From Pinguiococcus pyrenoidosus (taxonomy: Eukaryota > Sar > Pinguiophyceae > Pinguiochrysidales > Pinguiochrysidaceae), in NCBI GenBank assembly GCA_019677205.1, contig JAAMXY010001019.1, forward strand, positions 81,735 through 95,248: 13,514 bases of DNA. The letters are read 5' to 3'. Positions within the stretch are counted from its first letter, which is position 1. Every line of letters begins with the position of its first letter. Below are positions 1 to 7,707 of this stretch, in pieces. The translations under genes were made by a program, and so were the position numbers. Below the pieces are notes generated by a model. That model searched no databases and was not told the DNA's origin. It saw nothing but the letters and a program-made list of their open reading frames with translations.

Positions 1-1186
1 TGATCCCCGGAAAGCCATTTGGAGCGAACGGCGTCAAGTTGTCCGCGTCAAAGAGCGACAGGCCTCCGATGATCATGAAGGCTACCAGCAGCATCTTCAG
101 GCCCGTGAAGAAGTTTGTGACGTTCTTCCCCACTCCCACGCCGCCGAGGAGGATGCCAGTGCAGGTCATGACCATCGCCGCGGCCAGCGGATTCACTCCG
201 TGGCCGGGGCGAAGTCCCTTGCCATCCAAGTCCAAGTCCGTCGTGATCCAATTGATCATCTTGTCGCCCCAGCTGCGCGCAATGGCCGAGGCGGAGATGC
301 CGTACTCAAGGGTCAGGCACCAGCCGGCGACAACCGCTGGCAGCTCTCCGAGGGCGACATAGGTGTAGGCGTACGAGGATCCCGCAGACGGCACTCTTGA
401 GCTCATCTCTGCGTAATTCATGCCACTCAGCACACACCCAAAGCCTGGGGCAAAGCAAGGGTGGGAAAAGGAAACACAGCAGACAGCAGTCAGCTCTCTC
501 TTGCCACGACCTCCTCTCATTTCGTGGAGCGTCAGCTTCAGACTTCGCTTGGAGGGAAAAAAAAAACGCTACCTGCGGTGAGCCAGGACAAGACCACGGC
601 TGGCCCCGCGTACTCATGCGCAATCAGACCGCATAGGACAAAAACGCCGGAACCCACCGTTCCACCTGCAATCGAGCAAGCGAGCAAGCAACGAGCAAAA
701 GAGGTAAGCCGGCGAATCTTTGCCCAGGTGGCTTTGCTCCCCCAGAATCTAGAAAGCCCAGGATCCGAGCATCCAAGAACGTGAGCACGCATCAACGAGG
801 CCTGGCATACTGTTGCGTCCGTGCTACAACAGACGTTCCGCGTGAGAATCCGGCCAGTGAACGCCTTCGTTCCGTCGTCGGCTCCACTTATCCAGCTCTC
901 CGCAAGGCTTCTCTAGGTACCGCCACTCGTGGATGCCCCTCATGACATCCACAGCTCTGCAGCCTCATGGAACTTCAGAGGCGTAGGGAACGCACGTACC
1001 AATGCCGATGCAGAGCAGATCAAACAGACTCAGATGGCGGCCCAACTTGGAGCCCCGCTCCTCCGCCTCCACCACCGCCAGCGGTTTCCTTAGGAACACT
1101 CGCCGCAGGAGGTTCGAGTTGGGCTGGAACAGCTCCATGAAGCTAAAGGAGGGCATGGGCGTCTCTGGAGACTCCGGCGCGGCCAT
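1..1186 (-). CDS. Cationic amino-acid transporter (APC/CAT, SLC7-like), 5' part, truncated by window edge
   Basis: Predicted exons on the minus strand are 1186..1000, 665..573 and 444..1 (continuing off the left edge), giving about 241 aa of the N-terminal half. Donors are GTACGT and GTAGCG, acceptors are CAG, and both introns are phase 1. The soluble N-terminus (~55 aa, ending EERGSKLGRHLSLFDLLCIG) leads into TM1 with the APC unwound-helix motif GTVGSGVFVL across the first splice junction, which is direct support for that intron. There follow NYAEMSSRVPSAGSSYAYTY and later DNLTPFAPNGFPG, both typical of CAT-family permeases (compare NWTPFxPyGxxG). The family moves basic amino acids across the plasma or vacuolar membrane; substrate and membrane here are unknown. 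The start is the first ATG of the open frame; an upstream GTG extension to 1369 was discarded. A run of ten A (557..566), read as T10 on the coding strand, lies just inside the second intron. Confidence 0.85.
557..566 (-). repeat. T10 homopolymer just inside an intron donor
   Basis: Ten A on the plus strand read as ten T beginning 7 nt into intron 2 of the transporter gene, directly after the donor GTAGCG. U-rich stretches after weak 5' splice sites can help donor recognition in other eukaryotes; that role here is inference. Confidence 0.4.
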
Positions 1187-1588
1187 GTCTCTGTCCTCCG
1201 TGACAGAACTCTGGGCAGGTGTGGCGCCAAAGAGCCGTTCGGCAGAGCAGCGCGGCGTCCAGCGGCCTTGAACGCGCAAAATGGAGGGGATCTCAAGGGA
1301 AATAACGTCCACAATTGTGTTTGAAGCGGTGAAAATGGCGCCAAAAGCGCGGAAACTGGAAGAAGTCACGCGTGTTATGGGGGAATAGCCGAGAAACCAA
1401 TCGAAACGCTCTTCGAAGAGTTTCCACCCGTTTCATTGGCTGTAGCAGTGCTGGAAACAACACAGTCTCCGGTCAGATGACACAGCTGTTAATTTCAGCG
1501 TTCCCGTCGGATCGGCCGCGCAATTCCTCTGTTCTACAGCTCCTTTCTCGCAAAGCTTGCAGCATCTCAAACGCCACACGGCAGAATC
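1187..1588. promoter_or_regulatory. Head-to-head promoter region, transporter (-) / TRAPPC13 (+)
   Basis: This 402-nt stretch separates two divergent start codons and holds no convincing coding sequence. A 20-mer element at 1331..1350 (read on minus: GCGCTTTTGGCGCCATTTTC) combines an E2F-like TTTGGCGC with a YY1-like CGCCATTTT and contains AATGGCGCC on the plus strand. A CCAAT box lies at 1397..1401 and an inverted one (ATTGG) at 1435..1439. A second GCGCAAAATGG-type sequence lies near 1276..1287. Factor assignments are by consensus resemblance only. Confidence 0.45.
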
Positions 1589-3352
1589 ATGGAAGGCGCT
1601 CCGGCGCCGCCGCCGGTGACGCCGCATATGCCCACGCTGCGAGTGATGCGCTTGTATCGCCCGTCGCTGGCCATGAAGGTACCTGTGGCGCGCGTCGTGC
1701 TTGCGTCTCTGTCCGCTGAGCTCGCTTGCGCGCCATACGAAAGGATGCGGACGGATACTTCGGCGGCGCAGAGGCGCTCACGGGCGGCACAAGTCGTGTG
1801 ATGTCGCACAGTGCGGACTTTGGACTTGGTAGGCCTTTGAAAGTGCCTGGCGGCCCCGGATCTTTGACTAAACCGCGGAATCCTCGGGAAATTCGCGGCT
1901 GTTTTGGGCCTTTCGAAGGCCATGCGCTGGTTCTTCCCGACAGTTTCGGCAACATCTATGTGGGCCAGACGTTTACGGCCTACGTGAGTGTCCTGAACCA
2001 CCACGGCCTCCCGGGGGACAGCTCTTCAGCGGAAAACTCCGTCTTGCGAGACGTGAAATGCGAAACGACCCTCGCGACGCCGACCAAGAAGGTGGGAGAA
2101 CGACAGCTCTGGTTCTGCTGCTTCCCTGGGCTGTCTGGAGGTTGGGGGCCTTTGCATCGTGGCGATGAGTGGCTGACGTAGCCTTGTGCGTGACTCTCTG
2201 TTCAGATCACGCTGCCGGACATGAGCGCGGAGCGGGGCTGTCCAAAGGCCAGTGAGAATCCGGCGCCGACCCTTTCAGGTGGCGCCTCTCTGGATCTGAT
2301 TGTGGAGGTAGGCCTCGCCCCGTCTGAAGAATCTGGTTTGCCACGCTTGGATGATCGTCTCGTGCTCTCTTTGCGCAAACCCTTTGTAACAACCGCGGAC
2401 TGCGTCCTTGCCAACGCAGGTCCCGTTGGAAGCCGTTGGGACGCATACGCTTCAGGTCACGGTGAGCTGCGTGGACCCTCGCGTCGGGCCCCAGACGCAT
2501 ACCTTTCGGAAGAACTACCGCTTCAACGTCATGAAGCCGCTGGCTATCACAATTCGCAAGGCGGAGAAAGCGCCGGCGACCGAGGGGCGAAGGCTGCAAT
2601 ATGTGCAGGTGGGCGTTCGCAACCTGACCCACGGCTTGATCACGATTGCGTCTATGGACTTCATCCCCAACCCGGAGCGGAATCTGCAAGTGCTGCACCG
2701 CCCAATGCTGCAGCCGGGGCATTTTGGGAACGGCGCCGAGGAGGCGGTGGGCGAGGGGAGGCTGGGGAGCTTCGTCGACGCGCTGGATGCGGAGCTTTTG
2801 GTCGGGCCGAACGACGTCTACACGAACGTGTACGAGATACACAACACGAATGGAGTGCTGCAGGCGGCCACCTCCGAGGAGCTCGCCCTCACGTCGTTGG
2901 TGGGGCACGTGAAGATTCGATGGAGGAACGACATGGGCGAAGAGGGAATCGTGGCGTCCAGTGACATCACCGAGGAGCATCACGAGCAGAGGGTGGTCGC
3001 TGTCCAAGCCGAGTTGCCAGGCAGGTGGGCCGTCCACCAGCCCTTCCAGGGCAAGATTCGGGTCACGAACAACCTGAATCGAGCGCTCGAGCTGCAGCTC
3101 CAGCTGCGCAAGGCGCACGCGGACGGGCTCCTCGCCCTTGGGAAATCCTTTCGCAACATTGGGACCGTGTCCCCGGGTCAGACGGTCGAGACCACGATGG
3201 ACTTCATGCCGGTTTCATTGGGACTCCGGCGCGTCGAAGGGATCGTCCTTGTGGATATGGTCACGGCGATGGAATATCCGCAAGGCACGCTCGGGACAGT
3301 GCTCATCTGCGCAAGACCAGAACAGCCGGAAGACGGCGCCTCCCCCCCGTAG
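1589..3352 (+). CDS. TRAPPC13: TRAPP complex subunit 13 (TRAPPC13, DUF974 family)
   Basis: Predicted exons are 1589..1678, 1744..2091, 2206..2307 and 2420..3352, all joined in phase 0, for about 490 aa. Landmarks of the family are the N-terminal LRVMRLYRPSLA, then LPDSFGNIYVGQTFTAYVSV (human: LPQNFGNIFLGETF), VGTHTLQVTVSC, RKNYRFNVMKPL, VGHVKIRWRNDMGEEGIV and a C-terminal beta-sandwich with FQGKIRVTNNLNRALELQL. TRAPPC13 is a subunit of the metazoan TRAPPIII-type tether acting in ER-Golgi traffic and autophagy. Introns 2 (donor GTGGGA) and 3 (GTAGGC) are well supported because they restore family homology. Intron 1 (1679..1743, donor GTACCT, acceptor AAAG) is less certain: some read-through would give K-V-P-V, which resembles the IPV/VPL of relatives, and the residues just before LPDSFG are poorly conserved. 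The gene is head-to-head with the transporter and tail-to-tail with RPL23A. Confidence 0.87.
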
Positions 3353-3671
3353 ATAGCCAGCTTGCTCCCGCCCAAATAGAACCATTTGCTCCCTCTCTGC
3401 AACGACTCCTTCGCAAATGCAGAGCACGGGGCCAATGCCGCAGCGCCAGCGAATCCGCCGCGCCGTTGTTCAGCGGCCTCTGCTCCTGCTCCCCGCCACT
3501 GCCGCGCCACGGCTGGACTTCATTCCACAGTACCAAAGAGGAAGCAGCAGCAAGACGTTGCGAAACTACGAGGCAGACAGAATTACGAAGAGCAGCTCCG
3601 CTGCTGCCACCCGAAGCCTCCAAGAAGAATGCGGTTGATTTTGCTCATTCCTACACTCCCTGCCAGATTCT
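3353..3671. other. Tail-to-tail intergenic spacer (3' UTRs of TRAPPC13 and RPL23A)
   Basis: This 319-nt spacer lies between two convergent stop codons. It contains several open frames on both strands, but none shows a recognisable domain and all look like chance frames in GC-rich sequence. No canonical AATAAA is visible for either gene. I see nothing else in it. Confidence 0.6.
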
Positions 3672-4242
3672 TTATATGATGCCGATGCGGTTTGCGATGT
3701 CCAGGGCGTCGAGGTCGTTGGTGAGACGCACGTAGGCCTTCTTGAGGCCATCTGGTCGGATGAGCGTGTTCACCTTCTGGCACTTGATGTCGTACATGGC
3801 CCGCACCGCGTCCTTGATCTGCCGCTTGTTGGCCGTGATGTCTACGATGAACACCAAGGTGTTGTGGTCCTCGATCTTCTTCATGGCCGACTCCGTGGTC
3901 AGCGGATACTTCACGATGCGGAACTTGTTCATCTTGCTCAGCAGTGCCCGCGCATCGCTCTTCTCCTTCTCGCTGAACTCCGCCGGCAGGTCATGCACCG
4001 CCTTGCGCGCGTACAGCGGGCTGGACTTCAGCTTCAACGTCTTGGGCTTGTAGAAGTGCGTGCGCGTGTGGATGCGAGTGCCCTTCTTGCTGAACCCCTT
4101 GCGAGTGGCCACCGCGGCCGCCTTGGCCTTGGCCTTGGACTTTCCTGTAGAGCAGCGCAGCTTGCAGCTTTAGCGACCGCTGGTGGAGCATGGACCCTGC
4201 GCATAGGCGAAGCTGGGGCATCGGGTTACCTTGTGGCGCCAT
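3672..4242 (-). CDS. RPL23A: 60S ribosomal protein L23a (uL23)
   Basis: There are two exons on the minus strand: a 13-nt first exon 4242..4230 (Met-Ala-Pro-Gln plus one base) and 4144..3672, giving 161 aa. The intron is 85 nt (donor GTAACC, acceptor CTACAG) and phase 1. The protein opens with a Lys/Ala-rich eukaryotic extension ([10 protein letters not shown]), then [11 protein letters not shown], then the near-invariant core [20 protein letters not shown] (here [20 protein letters not shown]), [17 protein letters not shown] and the C-terminus [12 protein letters not shown]. uL23 binds 25S/28S rRNA at the polypeptide exit tunnel and is a docking site for SRP and the Sec61 translocon. The tiny first exon follows a common pattern in ribosomal-protein genes. 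Its start codon sits inside the motif AATGGCGCC that recurs at promoters in this window. Confidence 0.97.
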
Positions 4243-4528
4243 TATCCCCCGGTGGAAACTTCACTGGAAGACAGAGAAGTCGACAAAGATGCGGGTCTAG
4301 GGTTATGGGGTTTTGGGAGGAAAAAGGTTCCAGTAGGATCAGCTGACAGACTAGAATATTTGGAACATTTAAAACTCAATTTCAAATATTTGTATCCAAT
4401 GGAGCGGTCGAAATCGCTGTCCTAAAGAATGTAATCTGCTATTGGTGCATGAAGCAGCAACGATAAGCTGGGAGCAGATCGAGGTTGATCCTCTTTGGCG
4501 CCATTTTGACGCCGCGAAAGACGCCGAA
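4243..4528. promoter_or_regulatory. Head-to-head promoter region, RPL23A (-) / coiled-coil gene (+)
   Basis: The region holds an AT-rich patch (about 4345..4440) in otherwise GC-rich DNA, a CCAAT box at 4396..4400, an inverted one (ATTGG) at 4441..4445, and CTTTGGCGCCATTTT at 4493..4507, which ends 21 nt before the plus-strand start codon at 4529. The last element has the same E2F-like/YY1-like core as the element at 1331..1350. No ORF of note lies here; an in-frame TTG extension (4442..4528) has no ATG. Confidence 0.45.
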
Positions 4529-4846
4529 ATGGCCGCGCGAGCCAAGCGGCCTCGGCCAGAGGAGGACATCTGGGACCACTGCGCACTTCTGGAGGCCAAG
4601 CTGATGGAGGCGCAGTCGTACATGATGACGCTGGCCAAAGACAACGAGAGGCTTCACGTGTTGCTGCGCAAGTACATGGAGAAGGACGACCAACTCCACA
4701 GCATGAGTCAGATGAGCAACGCCAGCGGCGACGTGGCCGCCACGCTCGGCCTGGGCCACGATATGGACCCGGGAACCAGTCAGGTGGCGCCGACAGACGG
4801 GCGAGAGCGCCGCGAAGCGGACAGAGACGAAGCCGGAGCTGCGTAG
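4529..4846 (+). CDS. Small coiled-coil protein, 105 aa, family not recognised
   Basis: Single exon from the first ATG of the frame (context GCCGAAATGG) to TAG. The N-terminus is basic (ARAKRPRPEE, possible nuclear signal). Residues ~18-60 (ALLEAKLMEAQSYMMTLAKD onward) are predicted by eye to be a long amphipathic helix with heptad-like L/M spacing and a central KDNERL resembling a zipper dimer interface. There is no adjoining basic DNA-binding region of bZIP type. The tail (61-105) is polar, Gly/Ser/Asp/Arg-rich and probably disordered. It is head-to-head with RPL23A and followed 236 nt later by the Nudix gene on the same strand. Codon use and third-position GC match its neighbours. It could be a complete small gene or the 5' exon of a longer spliced gene; I do not assign a function. 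Confidence 0.6.
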   Translation: MAARAKRPRPEEDIWDHCALLEAKLMEAQSYMMTLAKDNERLHVLLRKYMEKDDQLHSMSQMSNASGDVAATLGLGHDMDPGTSQVAPTDGRERREADRDEAGAA

Positions 4847-5082
4847 AAACGCCACAGAAAGTTGCGAAAAGTGCGGTGTGTGTGGCCAGTGCCCCCGAGA
4901 GGCCTCCGCGTTGACGACACGAGAATTCCGAGCACGTTATGTTCATGCGGACAAGGTTGCAAGAAACTTCCGCCGTTTCTGAGCGGAGGCCGGCTTGTGG
5001 GTCGGGTTGAGCAGGGGGATCAGAGGCCACCGAACCGGAAATCCGCCCCGTCGGACTCACCACCGTTGCCGTTCTGCTGCAG
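4847..5082 (+). promoter_or_regulatory. Spacer/5' region of the Nudix gene with probable splice acceptor at the start codon
   Basis: This 236-nt spacer contains no supported ORF. It ends in a pyrimidine-rich stretch GTTGCCGTTCTGCTGCAG immediately followed by the ATG at 5083, which looks like a 3' splice site. A 5'-UTR intron, or an additional upstream coding exon, is therefore plausible. None of the CCAAT or GGCGCC elements seen at the head-to-head promoters is present. Confidence 0.35.
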
Positions 5083-5979
5083 ATGAGTCAGCTGACGGAG
5101 CTGAGCGAGCCAGGAGAGGAGGCGCAGCTGAGCTCTGTGTACGAGTTCATCGACTCGGTCAAGGCGCTCAAGAAGGGCAGTCCGTCCAAGTCCAAGGCGC
5201 AGATACCGCCGCCTGCCCCTCTGAGGCCGGAGCGGATTCCCACGGGCATCGGCGTGATGATCGTAGACCCGGAAAGCCACCCCGGCTGCGTCCTGGTCGG
5301 CCGTAGGAGAGGCTCGCACGGAGCTGGCAAGTACGCGCTTCCTGGTAAGACGCCACCGTCTCTTCTTCCCGTGCAAATGAGGAAGATTCAACAATCTCCG
5401 ACGGCTTTGCGGAGCCGATGGGGTTTCACATAGCTTTTTAACTCTGATGCAGCCCAGCCAAAGCACGTTGCGTAGATGAGCTCTCGGGGCGGTTGGCTGT
5501 TAATGGTTCTGACCGCAGTGACGCTTCTGCGTGCCGCCTGTCTAGGCGGCCACCTGGAGAAGCACGAGAGCTGGCGCACCTGCGCCACTCGAGAATTGAA
5601 GGAGGAGACGGACTTAGAGATCCCGGAAGACTCCATGAGCTTCGTGTGGGTCGACAATAGCGACATGCCGGAGGAAGCCAAGCACTACACAACGATATTC
5701 CTCCTGGCGCCCTTGCCGGAAGGGTCAAGTCCACCTCAGAACATGGAACCGAACAAATGCGACGGCTGGGAGTGGATCTCGTGGATCGACCTGCAGAAGC
5801 GCGCAGCGGCGGTAAGCACATACGCGCTTGGAGACGTCGTCCAGGCGCTCTCCGCTAAAGGGATTTCCCTCTCCGTGCAGGAACCCACTTCCTTGTTCAT
5901 TCCTTTGTTGAATTGCTTGACGAAGGGCTGCGATCCCTTCAACGTCCCAGGCGGCAAGTTTAGTTCCGATGCTTTGTGA
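5083..5979 (+). CDS. Nudix hydrolase, NUDT15/MTH2-like
   Basis: Predicted exons are 5083..5344, 5546..5811 and 5881..5979, about 208 aa. Donors are GTAAGA and GTAAGC, acceptors CTAG and GCAG. After a ~50-aa N-terminal extension the Nudix fold starts at PTGIGVMIVD. The Nudix box spans residues 89-111 (G-x5-E-x7-REL-x-EE-x-D-L) across the first splice junction, which supports that intron. Metal-binding E104, E107 and E108 are present. The usual Gly near the end of the box is Asp; human NUDT15 also deviates there. WEWISW after EPNKCDG and the C-terminal LTKGCDPF match NUDT15, which hydrolyses modified (d)NTPs and thioguanine nucleotides in the cytosol. Intron 2 (69 nt) is a multiple of three and has no in-frame stop, so its retention would add 23 residues; homology to NUDT15 favours removal. 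The substrate is inferred only at family level. Confidence 0.87.
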
Positions 5980-6171
5980 ATACAATAGCAGCTTCCCAGC
6001 TGTAATCCTCTAGCCGAGGAGCAGCCACTGGTAGTTGTCGCGGCATCGCGGGGAGCTGTCGAGCACGGGCGGCCAAGGTGCTCGAACGAGGATACGGTCC
6101 GGGATCTCGACTGGGGCCGGGTCCAAGGAATGCTTAGTTTGCTTCCACGGTCTGCACTGCGGTTCTAGCTA
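5980..6171. other. Short tail-to-tail spacer
   Basis: This 192-nt stretch between the convergent stop codons of the Nudix gene and the basic-protein gene must hold both 3' ends. A TGTAA at 6000..6004 could be a polyadenylation signal for the Nudix gene, as used in some green algae. No other gene in the window shows a clear TGTAA, so the assignment is weak. Confidence 0.35.
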
Positions 6172-7429
6172 CTAGTACGACGCGAAGTTGAAAGCGGTTG
6201 GGTGGAACGCTTTCACGACGTCCCCGGGAGATTGCTTCTCAAAGGACGCCGTGTCAGACCACATTAGCGTCCCCTCCTGCTCGTTCCATTCGTAGATCCC
6301 ACTATGCTTGTACGTCTGAATCTTTCGGTGCTTCCGAGGCGTCTCGGCGGCTATCCGGTTGATGGTTGGCAGCTTCACGCGCATCTCATCGTCGTTGGCG
6401 AACTGAATGCTCCTAGCCTTCTCTATCTTCTGCGCCACGTAGAAGTCGTCCGGATCGAACTGGTTGGAGCTCTTCATCGCCCGGATGCGAGCCGCTTCTC
6501 GCATGGTTCTCTTCTCGGGACTCTCGTACTTTCTGATCGCCTTGTACACCTGCCGAGTCTGCAGCGTTTGCTTCCGCTGCTTCTCCTCAGCGGCGAGATA
6601 CTCCTGACCGCTGAACACTGTTCGGTAGTCCCACGGCTCCTTTGCCTCGAGGTTGGGGTGCACCGGCAGCTCCTTCGTCCGGCTTGCATACCCAGCGCGG
6701 AGCGGCTCCGCCGTCCTCTGCCGCGTGAGCTCGGAAAGCTCCTTTTCGCTCATGGTGGACACCGTAAACTTGCTCGGCGCCGTCGCGGGCGGCAAGTTCT
6801 TTGGGGGCAGTACCTCGGCCCGGAAGTTGTACTGGTACGTGTTGCTGCGGTCGTGCGCATGGTGGCTGCGCTGCAGCACCGGCTCCGCGGGCAGCGGCTC
6901 CACCGAGATGTTCCACTTCAGCCGCTGGCCCAGCTTGGCGGAGCCAGAGGCCAGGCTGAAGGCATGGCGAGCTGCTGCGTCCGATCGATGCTGCCGCTTC
7001 CACTCCAGCAGGCGCTCCTTCTTGCGCTGCACGCCCTTTGGGATGTCGTCCGGGTGGAACACCGCCTCGCTATGGCTGTAGTTCAGGGGGCCCTTGCAGC
7101 TGCCAATCTGGAACTTGGCTTTGAGAAAGTCGTGCTTCACCCCCGGCAGCACCTCGGCGCCGTAGAACTCAGCGCCGGTGGAATGCATCAGGTAATGTTC
7201 TTGTTGGCGAAGCGCCGCCTGGCGCCGTTCAAGGAGGCCCCTGGCCCGCAACGCCTCTTGCCGTTGCACGGGCTCTCGCCAAGCGCCTAGGGCCTGCCGG
7301 AGGCCGAGGACCAGAGAGTGGCAGAGTTGGCGATCGACTCGCCCCGACCTGCAATGGCGCCGTCGCGCTAAAACCGCTGCCGTTTCGTGGTTTCATGAAA
7401 GATTCCCCCATCCCGGACTGCTTATCCAT
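6172..7429 (-). CDS. Conserved-looking basic protein of ~400 aa, family not recognised
   Basis: The main exon is 7293..6172 and is firmly open for 373 codons with no ATG near its 5' end. A proposed first exon 7429..7349 (ATG, 27 codons) joins it in phase 0 through a 55-nt intron with a pyrimidine-rich 3' end (..CGGCAG) but an unusual donor GTCGGG. The protein is rich in Arg, Lys, Glu and aromatic residues, with helical Arg/Gln/Glu stretches at the N-terminus (ARGLLERRQAALRQQEHY) and mid-protein (EKQRKQTLQTRQVYKAIRKY). It has periodic short aromatic motifs (ALGAWREP, EPWDYRTVFSG, GIYEWNEQEGTLMWSDTASF) and ends HPTAFNFASY. This style resembles axonemal or other cytoskeleton-associated proteins, but I could not match a named family, so that is a guess. 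It is tail-to-tail with the Nudix gene and head-to-head with NBP35. Confidence 0.65.
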
Positions 7430-7707
7430 CTGTCACAACCCGTAGTCCGGGGAAAACGAGGCAGGAAGAAGGAATCTACAGTAGCGTTTCTTATCCGTTA
7501 GTCCTTCTTTTACAATATCCAATATACTAGATATTCTCTTATTAAAGAATTTTGAGAAAATTCTGAGTTTGGGATAGAGTTTGAAATATACACCTGAATT
7601 TAGGCTCAGGTATGCAAATATCAAACACTTTAAATTACCGCTCGACCAAATTCTGAATTCTTCGCGATTCCCGCCATTTTCCACGCGAGAAAGCCGTTCA
7701 AATCGGG
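7430..7707. promoter_or_regulatory. Head-to-head promoter region, basic-protein gene (-) / NBP35 (+)
   Basis: A strongly AT-rich stretch (about 7495..7665) lies between GC-rich genes and contains a CCAAT box at 7519..7523, a perfect inverted repeat at 7546..7564, and a smaller one (ACCTGA 7592..7597 / TCAGGT 7606..7611). ATTCCCGCCATTTTCC at 7667..7682 ends 25 nt before the NBP35 start and again merges an E2F-like and a YY1-like core. On the other side AATGGCGCC occurs at 7353..7361, inside the proposed first exon of the minus-strand gene. Confidence 0.45.
7546..7564. repeat. Perfect 8-bp-arm inverted repeat in AT-rich promoter
   Basis: AGAATTTT, a GAG spacer, then AAAATTCT form a perfect palindrome with a 3-nt centre. 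It could be a dimeric transcription-factor site or a small hairpin. It is AT-rich and lacks the GC stem of an intrinsic terminator, and terminators of that kind are not expected in nuclear DNA. Confidence 0.5.

Noticed and set aside
1187-1369. N-terminal extension of the amino-acid transporter
   Set aside because: It would begin at GTG, contains the recurring promoter-type element, and has no family similarity; the ATG at 1186 is the first in frame.
2207-3118. Long minus-strand open frame (~303 codons) opposite TRAPPC13
   Set aside because: It mirrors the codon structure of the confirmed TRAPPC13 exons in GC-rich DNA, has no domain and crosses an intron and exon boundaries without logic.
3386-3679. 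Small open frames in the TRAPPC13/RPL23A spacer
   Set aside because: No conserved motif, several overlapping frames of similar length on both strands, and a position between convergent 3' ends.
4442-4528. N-terminal extension of the coiled-coil protein
   Set aside because: It would begin with TTG and overlaps the GGCGCC promoter-type element and a CCAAT box.
6304-7290. Plus-strand open frame (~328 codons) opposite the basic-protein gene
   Set aside because: The composition (Leu/Arg/Val/His-rich) is typical of an antisense shadow; the minus-strand frame has the more protein-like sequence.
7546-7564. Intrinsic transcription terminator
   Set aside because: The palindrome is AT-rich without a GC stem or U-tract and lies in a nuclear promoter region.
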